Of a DNA stretch of 64,000 nucleotides, positions 34,207-47,739 are shown piece after piece (position 1 is the stretch's first letter; every line of letters starts with the position of its first letter). Origin of the DNA: Sycobia sp. Sy_11 (Eukaryota; Arthropoda; Insecta; Hymenoptera; Epichrysomallidae). The notes below the pieces were generated by a model. That model made no database searches. It saw only the letters and a list, made by a program, of their open reading frames with translations, and was not told where the DNA came from. A program made the translations under genes and the position numbers. Location of the stretch: contig JACCIC010000002.1 of assembly GCA_018907035.1 (NCBI GenBank), positions 62,001 through 126,000 on the forward strand, read 5' to 3'.

Positions 34207-35787
34207 AACATAATAAGCCGAGCGACTGAGCGCGCGACGCAGTAGCCTCCCGCGTATAATTGACGCAAAAGCGAGAGAAGTCCGAGTGTCGCAACGTCTT
34301 GTCGGCTTTCCGCGCTTCCGCGATGCGCGAGAGGCACTTTCGGGATCGAGCGTTAATTGGCCGGATTCTGGGCACGTGTGGGGGCGCGGTCGCGTTTACG
34401 CGCGCCCGTCCATCCGCAATGTCGGTCGCCCCACGAAGCGACGACGCGTGCACCCGAGATTGCGGGCAAATTTCACGTCCTGAAGCTCGGTCGGTGGACC
34501 GGGCCGCAATCATCTACCGTCCAAGCCGTACCGGGACGACTTTGGCTCGACCGACGAGAGCGAAGACCTTCCATTATGTATGGAATCGGAGAAGCCGCCG
34601 CGCGAGGAATTCCGAGGAAAGTTTCGAAAACTGATTCTTCGCTTTCAGCCGCTATAATAGGAGGCTTTTTTGCCGGGACGTCCAACGAGAGATAGAGAGA
34701 GAGAGAGATAGAGTGGGGGGGGGGTTAAAAGAAAAGTTGATCGTCGGCCGCATCTCGTATCTATATGTATACACTTACACGAGCGGCACTCCGCAAAAAC
34801 CGAAACTTAGCTTCCACTTGCGAACGCTCGTCGACCGAAACACGTGCATTCATATAGTCGGAAAGCCGGGTTAAATGGTCGGAACGCCGCGAATCGCGCC
34901 ACCTTCAGGGTTCGCGGGAGCCGTTCCCGCTTCCGGGACGGGGTCGCGGTCGCGTGTACGGAGATTTTCTGCGCCGAGATTCGAAACGCGCGAGGCACGA
35001 GCGGAACTCCGCGGCGCGGACTTTGGCGTTGCGCGCGTACGGTTCGAATGGAGGCGGGAGAAGAGCCGCGACGAGCACGCGGCGGGCCAGCGCGATTGCG
35101 ACAGAGGGACGCGGTGGCGCTTAGAATCGCGAGATGGGCCAGAGATAGGTCGCGTGGACAAATCGGCAAGTTTCCAGTAATATGACAAGTATAGTTAGAT
35201 ATATTTATTATTTGTATATACACGCACCTAGCATTGGCCGGATTTGACGTAATTTAGGCTTTATCAATGGGAACGAAAACTTGCACCACGTTGGACACCG
35301 TGAGGGCTATTGTGCCACGATGCCGACATGGCAGATTTGGAGGGAAAATTTCAGGTACCAGGTTGTGAAGGGTTAGATTTTTACAATCGGTGTCAATGGT
35401 CACGATGACGCGAGTAAATATTTCAAAAATTTGTTTTAGTCGTTACTATGGACTGGTGGGCAATGAAACGCGAATAAAAAGAAAAATCATCTACAACGAA
35501 GGTTTCTAATAATAATCAGATCGAAACATTTTATATAGCTTCTCAAATTAAAGTTGAACGCGCGATGGGATCTTTTTTTTAATAAAATACCCGTCGTAGT
35601 GAACAATTCGAGATTCTGCAGTTGTCGAATATTATCTGTCCAACAGCTAGGTAGAAAAGTCTGGAAGTTTTTGATGTTCGCACAATCAAATTTGCTGTTT
35701 GTGCGCTTTCAACATAGTATATACAGACTCGAGCACTTTATCGTCCGAACAAAATTTCTCAGCCTATCGATTTGAACCATAATTCCT

Positions 35788-35790
<3 letters not shown>
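34203..35790. other. GC-rich then AT-rich unique sequence
   Basis: From 34250 to 35160 it is GC-rich with high CpG and overlapping open frames on both strands (up to 138 codons), none recognisable. The mutual overlap in four or more frames points to composition, not coding. From 35220 to 35530 it is a complex unique block without simple repeats. Confidence 0.5.

Positions 35791-35837
<47 letters not shown>
35791..35837. repeat. (AT)n microsatellite
   Basis: About 47 bp. Confidence 0.97.
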
Positions 35838-35840
<3 letters not shown>

Positions 35841-37090
35841 CACAGCCACAGAACCATCCGTTGGGAATTTGCAAATCTAGGCAGCGTATACACGTTGTCA
35901 TAGCGTATCGCTATCGCGCTCTAGATCCCCCGACACGGCCGGCGCTGAAGATTTAATCTCTTCACTGGCAGTATATTACAAGGAAGTTTAGCGCGGTGGT
36001 CGCGGTGGACGAGGAAACACGAGAGGAGGGACGGACGTGTGTGTGTATAATAAACCGGGATCGGGAGCCGCTTCTGCCCGAGCCGCCAAGTCGAAGGCTC
36101 CCGTTCTCTGCTACCGCGGCCGACGCGTCCCCGCGCGAGTGCACGGGAGTCACCCGAGACTTCCGGGTTCGCGTGTGCTCTCCCCCCCCCTCCCTTCCCC
36201 CGCTCCGCCCCCCATTCTTTAGACGACGCCGATGACGCGCTGCCGACGCCCGACGACGACGATGGCATCTCCGATCGCGGCCGGGCATGTCGGTTTCGCC
36301 CGGATGGCGGAGATGAAAGGCACGCTGCTGGCGTTGATTGGGCGAGAGCGGGGCAAAGAGGAGAAGGGCAGGCTGTGTTTCATTGATGATGTTAGCCGGA
36401 GGGGCAGTTTATTGAGGACGTGGGTCTGTTGGCGTCTCTATCTCTCTCTCTCTCTCCTCCCTCCCTCCCACCTCCTCGATTCTTTTTAAACGAGTGACAG
36501 CTTTGGTCGTATGATTTTTGCAGAGGCGAGTGGATCTGTACGAGGCTGTACCTCTAGAGTTTATTTTTGTTTTGATATAAACTTTGCTCCAAAGGAAGAA
36601 TTCAATCAGATGAGATGCTTTTTCTCAGATATACTTTTACATTAGTTTCAATGAACGTGAAGAGAGATTTTTTTCAAATGCTTTTTCATTTGTCTCAAAT
36701 ATCTGCAAGCTTCATTTTCTTCTTCGCATCCATTATCTGTTCTTCGATATTTCCCAAGTTTGCTCCGACGACCCCGTTAAGCTTTGATCTTTCAAGATTA
36801 ACTCTCTTTGAAGGAAAATTCATCTTCGAGACTTTATAGCCATTGGAATTCATAATGATTATTGATAAAGCACACGTAATGGAAGTTATAATTGAGAAGG
36901 TGCTCTTTGATATTCTTTATCATACGATAGCTCGAGGATTCTAGTATAATCTTCATCAAAACTATACCATAAGTAAGTATGAAACGATTATATTGCTGCT
37001 TTGAGCATAGGCGTACTTCTACCGACCATTCGCCAATTGTGCAGACGGGGCGAAGGGAGTTTCGAGTTAACGAATTGGTCAGATTGTAGC

Positions 37091-37098
<8 letters not shown>
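35838..37098. other. Non-coding, no gene seen
   Basis: GC-rich with C-runs at 36000-36260, CT-rich at 36438-36475, then AT-rich unique sequence at 36490-36990. Nothing is recognised. Confidence 0.55.

Positions 37099-37140
<42 letters not shown>
37099..37140. repeat. (AT)n microsatellite
   Basis: About 42 bp, preceded by a short GT run. Confidence 0.96.
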
Positions 37141-37142
<2 letters not shown>

Positions 37143-37305
37143 GAACACCGGTTGCTTCAAATTCCGCTGATGGTGCGACGACACCTCCGACTGCGCGAGA
37201 GACGAAGAGCCGACGCGGCTTGACGGTATATAAGCTGTAATTGGAGAATCGCCCGCGGCCCGGTGTCTTTGTACGCGCACTGCGGGCTGTCGCCCCAGCT
37301 ATAAA

Positions 37306-37327
37306 ACATACATACATACATACATAC

Positions 37328-37372
<45 letters not shown>
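37306..37372. repeat. (ACAT)n-(AT)n compound repeat
   Basis: Six ACAT units (37307-37330), then about 41 bp of AT. Confidence 0.95.
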
Positions 37373-37374
<2 letters not shown>

Positions 37375-37856
37375 CATGTAGGGGAAGATGAATCGATGCT
37401 GGTATTTCGTCAAGTCACCGTGGGGCTGACGCAAGCAGTCTCCCGGCTCTGCCCTCAGTGTAATTGACGACGATGATACCGCCTAATCTCAGCGCAAGCG
37501 TCAAGGTTTTTCTAGACCGGTGAATGACCAATGCACGCGTCACAGCGATTTGGGCAGCAGCCGATGTAAGTTTGATGTAGAACAGCTTGATCTATGTTTT
37601 TTTCTTCTTCTCTCGTTAATGAGGCACTGTGTTGTGACGCTGTGGTGAAATGAGTATGAATGTGGGAGCTGGATTACAGATCCTCGTATTGTATCGGTTG
37701 TGGTATTTTGGAGAATAACCGTGTACCTGATCAGAAACATCGACATAGCTCTAGTTTTCGTTTGACAGCAATATGGATAAGGTAGCGATCAGTTGTCTCG
37801 CTATTTACAAACGCATCTGTTGGAAGTAAGAATATATTAGCAATATACGTACAATC

Positions 37857-38115
37857 CATTCCCATAAAAAAATTCGATCTCCTGTCTTGATGTGTAAAGA
37901 GAGCTTAATCAGGATTAGAGGTTGCTATTGTCGTATCCATTTAGCAATATTATTCATCTTGGACTTTCATAAATTTAATTCTTAGCTCTTTAGAAATCTG
38001 ATGCATCAATGCATTAATGTCCCGTTCTTCCCAATTTTTGAAAACATATGATATCTAGTTGCGCTGCTTGCATTACCAAAGCAATTAGTTTCAAGACTTA
38101 CATGCACGCGAATTG
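37857..38115 (+). repeat. Old direct duplication, left copy
   Basis: Matches 38778-39044 in the same order along its length. A 27-base segment at 37887-37913 has 4 mismatches against 38834-38860. AAATCTGATGCAT at 37994 is identical to 38946. GAAAAC near 38039 matches near 38968, and GACTTRCATGCACG-like sequence near 38095 matches near 39030. The offset is about 930-950 bp, drifting with indels. AT-rich, non-coding. Confidence 0.6.
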
Positions 38116-38777
38116 GTAGTCAGTTTTGTTTGACTGAAACTACGTCTTATTTTTCTATCCGCAATAAAATTGGTGCATTGATATCTATAAGGAAGTCATG
38201 CATCTTGTCTTAGTTACGATTTCTTAGTGCTATATCGGCCTTCTCTAGAATACAGTTTTTTTTTTTTGCTTTTGAGCATATTGTATCATATTATAGATGT
38301 GTAAAAGTCGTACTTTCTTCACGATATTTTTCTATGAGGCTGTGAAAGTCTTTTATGACTTATATACTTCCAATCAACGAACTCGAATAGTCATTTCTTG
38401 ACTATAATTTACTTCGAAAACCGCTGAGTGCCATTAAATTTTGTCAATTTAACTTTTCCAAGAGAGGCCTGCGACGAATTAATTATTGCAGGTGTAGAAG
38501 AAAATTGTTCCTGAGCCGGATTTGATGGTCACGCTCACGAAATTGATTTTAATAAGCATCTAACACACAGAGCTCTTTTGTTTAGAAGTATTGCAATGAT
38601 TGTTCACTAATAAACCGAAACACCGTTTTTATCTCGATAACAAATTTTCAGTAGCTTTTTCAGTCATAATGCTAAATATTACCAATTAAAAATAATTCCA
38701 AATACATAAAGTCTATAAAAACACCGAACAAGCTTTTTATATTGAAGGCAATCAACGTGGGTAATGAAACAATCGGT

Positions 38778-39044
38778 CATTTCCACATTAAAAAAATTCT
38801 AAATATTCCCACATCAGAATTAGACATCCTCAATTGATGTATAAAAAAAGCCTAATCAGGGAAAAAACCTGCTCTTATTTCGTTCATTTTGTGTATGATT
38901 CATTAATCGTCGAGCATGCCTCAGAAGCATACCTTGACTATTTAAAAATCTGATGCATTCTATTTTCGAAAACTTTACTATCAACATCCTTACCAACTGC
39001 CGTAATTTTTCCCCCCCTTCAAATGAGACTTGCACGTTTTTCAC
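38778..39044 (+). repeat. Old direct duplication, right copy
   Basis: Partner of 37857-38115. The shared start is a TTCC-A-run-TTC segment (37857 and 38778 onward). No transposase, terminal repeats or target duplication were recognised, so it may be a tandem segmental duplication with about 0.95-kb unit length or two insertions of one element. Confidence 0.6.
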
Positions 39045-39390
39045 TTGTCCAGAATAGCTTATATTTGACGCAACGATCCTATTGTCTTACGAAAATTGCC
39101 AAACTCCCGGCCAAAGAAACATCATCAATCTCAACGCGCGTAGCTCGTGCAATCCGCCACACCGGTCGTCGCTGAATCGCCTCGTTATCTAGCCGATCCA
39201 TACCATAATCAGGCACTACTGCACCAGAGCGGTCGCGGTCGTTGCACCGCGGGGTCGACGTCCCGGCCGGTCGCCGCGCACGGCGTTGCACCGCGCTTTT
39301 TTCCCCTGCCCTCGTCGTCGCGGCCGCCGCCGCCTCATCTCGCGCTCACACGTAGCGTACGCGTACGCTAGGAGAAGCGTCCCGCTCGTC

Positions 39391-42300
39391 TATATATATA
39401 TATATAAGACGTCGTCGCGTCTCGCCGACGAGTCTTCCCCTCGTACTTTATATAGGCAGCGGCTCTACCTCTCTGCGCGCAATACGTGCCAACGCGCGGA
39501 TCTGGCCGGCTGCCTGATGCGCGGACCGCGAGGCGCGGCAAAAACTCGCCGCCGGCCGCCGACGCTGCGCGTCGCGAAGCCTTGCACCGTTTTGCGGATT
39601 CGCCGCGGCGCGCGAGGGACTGGCTTTTTGCGAAACTCGCGCGCGCGCGCACAATTGCCGCAGCCACCGGTGCTGCTGGCACGGGCACAGGGAATTCGCG
39701 ATTCTGTAGGATATATGCGAGGGATGTGGCAAGGACGAGGGTGGGGGGGGGGCTGGATTTATATTCGCCAATGAATCAATGGAGTAGGACATGGAGAGAG
39801 GCCGCGGCTTTCTTTAAATTGGATCTATATCGGGGCTGGAGATTCGCTAACGCATCGTGGCTAAGTGATGCGCAGTCTTGAAGAAGGGAAGAGGCGGAGA
39901 GAAAGAGAGAGAGAGAGAGAGAACAAAGTTGTAACGTCGCTTGCAATTTTTATATCTGCTTTTGCTAATCCAAATTATCCACGATTGAAATTGATTGCCA
40001 CGAGTTTCAAAAGCGATGCTCTCTTTCTCCCTCTATGTATACGCTGCCTTGATTGTAAGTGCACGTTAAATCTAAACTATTGATATAAACGTCGAGGGTA
40101 CGAAGGCTTTGATTAGTTAGAAGGGATTAAAATTGAATTAACGATCCGACTTCCCTCCCCTTTCTCAAGGGAATTGAGTTTCGGAGACGGATGATAAGCA
40201 GCGCGTTATTAAATAATGAGATAAGTGTCGTGTGGTGAGGGAGGGGGGCTTAAAAATATTGCTTTTTGATGAGAAAATCACACGAGCATTGAGAGCAAGT
40301 TTACTGCATTATAATTGAATTGTTATCAAGTGCGCAATGTCAAAGCCAATTCGGAATTATGCCAACATATTTATAACACTTATGATGCACTTTTATAGTT
40401 CTTGGACGTGCGCTGTAAAATCAATTGAGTAGTCTGAATGCATCCGAAGATTCTAGTACCATATATTATTTAAGAACTTGTGGACTTTAATGTAAAAGAT
40501 ATATATATAGACTTTTTAACGTATGTGATAAAAATTTCCCTAATTGATGAACCAACTCTTGCTGTATTCATATGCAGCCGTGCGTTGGAAAGAATTAATT
40601 TGTCACTCTTTGCTTATCGCACGAGCTCTCGCGCAGAGTACATCATTGTATATATTTAATATACAAGTGTATTACTCGCACTCCAAAGGATACGCATTTA
40701 ACTTATATGTATATTTTTTAAAGTGTCTCCAAAAGGAGGGTATAACTCCGATCCTCCTCCCGCCCACGAATGTCCAAGGAAGTCTCGGCGTCGGATGCCT
40801 ATCGACCTTTCGCAAGCGACGGAGATCGTAAATTGCGCGGCTCGAGGTTGAGAGACACGAAACACTGATAGTTACGGAGCGAATCATTAGCGATTGAGGT
40901 TCGCGCACAATGCATAAGTAGACGCTGATAGAATAATACGCTTGGCACTTCCCTTATCTTCGTCGGCCGACGTCGTACATCATTCTCGCTTTTATTATAC
41001 ATTGGTAGAACGCGTGTAGCCGGGCGCAGCAGCAGAACGAGAGAAAAGCTCATCCAGAGTGTATATACGTATATGTACTATACGTTTTTCCACGTTTAAT
41101 CCTTTTTCCGGGACTGTCCTACACGTTTCACTTTTACCTTATACGTAATCGACGGTGTTACTTACATGGCTGAAACATAATATACAAACGTGGATATGTA
41201 CTTTCGTTTTCTTTTTACTTTTTCTTTTTATTTATAATACCCAATTGCTTATTTTATAGAGCTTATTTTATCAAGGATCTCTGGATTATGTTTTAAATAT
41301 TGTAAGAATCCCTTGCATTTGTCAAATGTATTCAAATGTCTACATAAATCTATATAGATAGTGAATATAATAGAGATTAGAAAAATGAAATAAGGTATAA
41401 TTTTAAAAAAATGTACCAATGAGAAATTAATATTCTTCGAGTACTTAACCAAATAAACAATTTTTATTTTATTTTAAGATTTAAAAAGAAATCATTTGAC
41501 TCTAAACTTGTAACATTCAAGGACGCTGCCTTTTTTTACTAATAGAAAAATTTGAAATCGTGGATTTGCATCTGAATCATGAAACTTTGGAATTTGATTC
41601 CAATGTAATATGAATTTGATTTTCAATGGTCGCCCAGCGCAAGCGACCTTTTGAGACGTTAAATTGTATTACATGCTCTATGTGCCATAGAACCTCGAAC
41701 ATCGTTTTTATTAAAAGGACTATTTTGTTACAATTAGTTTTAAGACGGTTGAAGCTTTGATGTATTGTATATAAGTTTTTATGAAATCAATAATTCTTAA
41801 GTAATGCGCTATTCTTTGGTAAATTCATTTAGTTTTTGAAAAATGTAACTTTAGTCATGTACTGGGACACGAATTCTGGACTGTTCTTCAGCTTATAGGT
41901 TCTGGCGCACAGTTGACATTTTCTTAACTAATCATTTTTTAAATAATAATCTGACTTTTGCACAAATCAGCATTGAACAGAGAATAAACCCAAACTCGCT
42001 ATTTGGAGATTCGAATTATTTAAAATTTACATAATATGACCGTGCGATCCTCAGATAGTAATTTATTGGTACATTTGCCTTATCTGAATTAAATAACGCC
42101 ATAGCAGTCCACTTATCGTCTGAGATCGCAGTATAGTATACTTTTTTCAGGGATGCCGAAGTATTGATACACAGATCGATAGTTTTCTATCTACGTAATA
42201 TATTTTTTAAAATTTTCATTTGTATCGTCTAGTTCCATTTCACTGATTGATTATAGTTGTTTCTTTCGAGTGATTTCACTGATTTATTGGTTCTTTCATT

Positions 42301-43209
42301 AGAAAAAAACATTTTCTTGGCACCGCTTTTTGCCTCGAATTTTGCAGTTGTGGGTTTTAACAGCCCAATAGCTAACTGAAAACCATCCGTGGCTGGGAGA
42401 CAATAGGGATTCTTTCACAAATCTTAATTTTGTCATTGTAGGCTCAGTTACTGAGTATACATCTTGAGCGTGAACCAAGTTAGCACAATCCTATGATATC
42501 TGATTAACGGTTGTTCTTTACTATTCAGTCGCATAATAGATGGTATAAATACAGCTTTTCATTGATAACTATCACAACGTATACAGTAGTGCTAACTTAA
42601 TAGTACAGCAGGATTAAAGGAGTTGCTTAACTTACATAAGTAAAACTAACTAAACTCCAAAGCCGTGAAGGCAACGTTTTCCAATATAATATTGCAAGCG
42701 AAGGAAATCAAAGTCATCTTGGATGACGAAATCCGTCCGATAAGCCGAATATCAAATATTTACACACGCCGACGCTCATGATAATCTAATTGTATTGAGC
42801 GAGGCTCCTGACTTAGCCCGATTCTATCGCGCCTCAAAAAATTGATCGCCGCAATCTCGTCCATCGACAGAGGCAACGAGGGGCCTTAACCTGGTTTAGA
42901 TCTATACAGTCTCCATCGATCTCCTACAACCGTTTATGTATATAGACACCCGCGCTGTAGAAAAGTATACCGATCCCCGAGCGATTCCCTCCGCGGAACC
43001 ATCCGACGAGCCAAAAGTGTGCCGCGTTAACGAAGCCTCGCCGCGGCGTCGCACTAGTTCTACATTGTAGCACCACGGCGGCGCCGCGCCACAGTCGATA
43101 GCGGAGAGGAAGAAGTCGAGAGTGGCCCGGTACGTGTTTTATCTCTTGGACATCGATCTCTCGACGCGCGTCCTGCTTCCGGACAGCTTTTCCGAAACTT
43201 GGAGAGAGA

Positions 43210-43242
<33 letters not shown>

Positions 43243-44503
43243 CGGGCGAGGAGATAAAGCCTCGGCGCTTGAGAGACGTCCCATTGTTTTCAGCGAGCAC
43301 AATAACGCGTGCGTTCGAGGAGCGCGATTCGCGATAGGCCGTATATAGGCCGTTGAGGTTTTTCAGTCCGTTCCAAGGAAATGGTTATGCAATGTGGAAC
43401 TCGAGTGGAAAAAGCACGGGTATTCCGGATAATTTAAAGTTTTTAGTAAAGAACGATCACTATGGTCGTTGACAGATCTATCGATATCACCATACTGTAG
43501 ATAAGCTCAAGGCTCAGAAGTAAATTTGTTTCTATTTCAATACATCGTTGTACGCGCTGATCAACTCTGCGCTACAATCAAGCTTTTATTGGAAAATAAT
43601 CATTTCACGAATACTCTTGAGACAATGAAGCGACATCAGCCAGAAAAAAAGGGGGATGAGAGACGTACGGCATTTTAGCAGTGACTTTAACTACGGCATC
43701 CAGTACAATCGTGACTGTTCATCGTCAAAAATTAACCCTTAACTCGCTCACTTCCACATCTATCCACCTATAGTATATAACAGCAATTACATTACCGATC
43801 TAAATTCCACGATTCTGCTTGTCATTTCTAAAAGAAAAAAAAAAAGAAGCACTCCTACATCCCCCCCTCACCTTTGTAAAGGTCACGATCGGAACAACCG
43901 CTGGGCGAGCCCGAATTTCGGCCGGGCTTCAATAATAATCAGCGGTGATTTGCACTTTCCAGCGAGCGTGAATAGTGAAGGGAACGGGGAGGGCGGATTT
44001 CTCCATGCCTGAAAGGATAAAGACTGGCCAGGCTATATTCTCTTTTCTTTTTTTAGACGCGCGTGCTCGAGAGTCTAGAAGGTATTGAAATAATTCGAAA
44101 GAAAGATCTCGACGTTATAATGGAGCTGTATAAAGTTCGTACTTGAAGATGATGGAATTTTTTTTGATGGAGATTTGTCCGATCATTATTATATTTCTCC
44201 AAATTTCCGAGAAATAGAAATAATAATCAGAAGTAAGCTCGTGCACTAAATCCCAGATTAAGCGCGTTCAGTCAATAAATTGTAATGCCCAATTAGATGA
44301 AGGAGGGGGGGGGGAGTCTGTTTTCATTGTCATCTGTAATGCACGCATATTCATTTCTATTTTCGCGCACATTTCATCTACGCGCGTTTTACGTACAGCG
44401 AGGGGGGGGGGGCTTTAGGCATTGGGCTCAACTCGACTGAAAATAAAAGCTCGCATTTAGTCAAACCAGTTTAAGAGCGGGGCATAATGCAGCTCGACGT
44501 ACA

Positions 44504-44505
<2 letters not shown>
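39391..44505. other. Five kilobases without a long (AT)n tract
   Basis: GC-rich at 39100-39750 with a short AT tract at 39391-39406 and a GC run at 39637-39650, then mixed. From 41200 to 42700 it is AT-rich unique DNA. A GA tract lies at 43202-43242 and G-runs at 44304-44315 and 44402-44412. An acceptor-like TC tract ending in TAG at 44056 has no partner donor. No gene is recognised. Confidence 0.5.
43202..43242. repeat. (GA)n microsatellite
   Basis: About 41 bp with one T interruption. Confidence 0.95.

Positions 44506-44557
<52 letters not shown>
44506..44557. repeat. (AT)n microsatellite
   Basis: About 51 bp. Confidence 0.97.
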
Positions 44558-44559
<2 letters not shown>

Positions 44560-45436
44560 GCCGGGCGATACGCCGCGTTCGCGCCGAGCGTGTTTACAAT
44601 CACAAGATCTGGAAATTTATTCACGTACGCTTTGCTAATTAACACATAATTTTATGTGTATATATACATGCTTAATTTATTGAAATGAAACATATAAGAA
44701 AGAGAGCAATTTAAAAGATGGCTATATATAATATAGATGGTATTTCGAAGTTGAATTTAATTTCAATTTTACAATTTTTCATTAATAATTTTGCGTTTCT
44801 TTCTGAATATATATATATAGATATAGGAGAGCCCAGACGCGAGATCTCGAGCTGTACACAATTTCAGGCGCTGCACGCGCAAATAACCTATGAATTATTC
44901 AAACGTAGTGCCTATTAAAAAGTTTGATAGGAAATGGCGAGGGGTGAAGAAAAGTTGAGGAGGGGGGGGGGAGATGGAGGGTTAATACAGAAATGAAACA
45001 TAAACTGTACGGGATACGCGCGTAACGGAAAATGACGCAATCAAAAGCCGAACTATCAAATCTCCCGGGCGCTCGGTCCGCGCACCGGCAGAGTGTATAA
45101 TTATTATGCAGTCTGCCCCGCGCATAATAGGAAAGGCCGAAGATTCAATTATGTTTTATTTCATTATTCAAAGGTGGATTATTGCGTATATACCTTGCGT
45201 ATAAACATTCCGCGGTTACGTTGCGAGCCAGCCCGAACAATTAACGGGACGACGTAGCGGCCATTTGAATACAAAAGGCTTTGCATAAACTGGGGATGCA
45301 TGGCGCGGACGAGATCTTTTTTTGAATTGACAGATGTTTAGTGTTAATTTTTTTTTGCTGTTGCGCAAATTAAAAAAGCGGCTCCGACTAACTGTTTCAT
45401 GTGGTATAACTTATTTACTATAGACGTATATATATG

Positions 45437-45440
<4 letters not shown>
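44558..45440. other. Non-coding, no gene seen
   Basis: AT-rich to 44900, a G-run at 44961-44971, then a complex unique block at 45040-45300 with TTTGCATAA and AATTA-type motifs. Confidence 0.5.

Positions 45441-45492
<52 letters not shown>
45441..45492. repeat. (AT)n microsatellite
   Basis: About 52 bp. Confidence 0.97.
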
Positions 45493-45495
<3 letters not shown>

Positions 45496-47014
45496 GAACA
45501 ATGCACAATGCTGCGAGCCCGATATGTAGCTGCAAATAAAACGAGTTAAGCGAATAAAATAAAGACGGGGATTTTCGCGCTGTCGGGAGCGTAGAAAATG
45601 TCATAATTACATAGCTGTCAAGGTGTAGGTGAAACTGAAAAACAAACAAACGCACCAAACGAACAAATTAACACTCATCCTGCAAATTTGCAACGTTCGC
45701 GCGTGCAGCATGGAGAATTCTTCATCCCGTCACTGTGTTGTGTATATCTAAAGATTTATTCAGTAAATACAGTCGGTGTTACACAATTAGATTGTAGGCG
45801 TGACGGGAAAATAAAATAAATTATGCTCTTACGCAATATTATATATATATATATATACATATATAGTCGCAAAGACATCGAGTTGGATCTGTGGAATAAA
45901 ATTGAAATTTACGATGAACGGTAATAAATGGTCTTGTGTATATAGATACGCAATATATAATTTTCCTCGAATATAATGACAATTTCAGGCCCATAACTTA
46001 TATAATTAATTTATATTAATAGCCGGTAAGGTTACGCTGTATTCTATATAGTGTGTTATTTTATAGTATTAAATTAAAGATATCTGCAGACGTTAAATAA
46101 CACGATTTATATTATCGCCATAAAGTAGAATTGGCTGTATACGCATGTAAGAATTAGGCTCGCGCGAGCATCAGATTAGAAACTCGAAACGTCATTTTTC
46201 TCTCTGTACGGTGTAGTTAATGGACTAATATAAGTGTATTCGACGGCCTCCACGCGAAAATTACAAGAGATTTTCCCAGCTTGAGTCCTGCCAATTCGCC
46301 AATATCAATAACGGATCAACGGACGGAAATGGTAAAGAAATTGATTCTGACCCCCCCCCCCTCGTAGTTGCCGTTCAATTAGATTCTCTAACTTATCGCA
46401 GAACATTGGCATGGAGGCTTCTTTCGCCGACGCGACCCGATGCAGATTGCATAGAATTCGCAGTGAGAATTCGCTGTAAAAGCGTTCAAATTTCCATTGG
46501 AGCGTAATTAAGCACGTTCCATTCGTGGGATGGCATTGCAGGCTGTACAGTTTTGCAATTCTTGAATGTTTGGCAAACATGGTTAAAAATTCACATTTCA
46601 CGCGATCGCGCTTCTTGATCCGTTGTCCCATGGACGTGACCGATTGCCCAGCTTTGAGGACGCTCGATAACAGATGAATGCGCGATTAACTCGCCAATTA
46701 TTGTTTTACAATATAATTACCCGATAGTCCCTATGCCCGTCTTTTTCTATCACTGCGAGCATCGCATTTTCGGCCTGCACTGCCCTTACCTGGACGCAAA
46801 CGCGCGCCGTTCAGAGACGTTCGTAGCGCGGACTCGATGACCCCCTACCACCTATCGAGCTTCGGTGATTGGACAATAAAGCGTGTCCGCATATAAGTCA
46901 GCCGGACAAACGGCACAGCCGATTATTTATCGACGGTAAAGGAAGCTCGCGAACGACGGAATACGCGCTTTCCGATACCGCGCGGTAGAGCTGCCTCGTT
47001 ATTTTGTTATATTA

Positions 47015-47019
<5 letters not shown>
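45493..47019. other. Unique sequence, no gene seen
   Basis: Short AT tract at 45841-45856, AT-rich to 46150, C-run at 46351-46361, then balanced. A 108-codon frame on the minus strand (46305-46631) is unrecognised. Confidence 0.5.

Positions 47020-47067
<48 letters not shown>
47020..47067. repeat. (AT)n microsatellite
   Basis: About 48 bp, located 0.7 kb upstream of ratchet point 2. Confidence 0.97.
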
Positions 47068-47070
<3 letters not shown>

Positions 47071-47565
47071 TATCTAGAACGCGCGAGGTCTCGATTATAT
47101 CCACGGCCGGCGCGGCTGTTACATACAAATCGACAAATGCACACGAGCGCGGATAACGGAGCGAGCTTCCTTGCCCCCGAGCGATAATCCGTCGGCATCT
47201 AATTAATACGATGATACTCCCGCGGAGTGTAGGCGACGCTTATAATTATGCGTATACTATACATACGCACTCGAATTACCGGTCCGAGGCAGCGAATTTG
47301 CAGAGTCTGTGAAAATATTTCTTCACCCGGGTACTTCACATGTACTATGTATAAAGTCGTATGTGTGTATATATGTGTATATATACACAACGTTATTCAA
47401 CTAATTGCTTCATGCTTACTGATTCGATGCCAGTGCGATGAAAAAAACCCCCTTTGTGTTACATCGAATTGGCACGAATGCCCAACGATTGTACCCCACA
47501 TTGAAGCTTGAATTTCGTCTATCTATGCAAATAGTATACGATCATCGGTCAGATCCAGCTATCGA

Positions 47566-47600
47566 ATTTGAATTTGAATTTGAATATAGATTTGAACTTC
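47566..47600 (+). repeat. GAATTT hexamer repeat
   Basis: About three perfect and two decayed copies of GAATTT in 34 bp. Confidence 0.85.
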
Positions 47601-47739
47601 GGTGCGAAATTTTTTTTTCTTCTTCAATAAGTAACGGACGCGCCTGAATTATTTTCGATTTTTTCGCTCTGACAATGAAATGCCAGGCGCTCGTTCGCCT
47701 ACTACAAGCTTATAATTCATCTCTAATTTTATTATATCA

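Larger units (their letters stand above)
37373..39390. other. AT-rich non-coding hosting the duplication
   Basis: No gene is seen. Apart from the two related copies, the sequence appears unique. A T-run lies at 38259-38269. Confidence 0.55.

Noticed and set aside
34250..35190. Overlapping 100-138 codon frames on both strands
   Set aside because: Up to four or five frames are open at once in GC-rich, CpG-rich DNA, where stop codons are scarce. No motif is recognisable.
35350..35360. TCAGGTACC resembling the miR-275 start and an AG|GT
   Set aside because: Nine bases only. It lacks a hairpin partner and, as a splice site, a pyrimidine tract.
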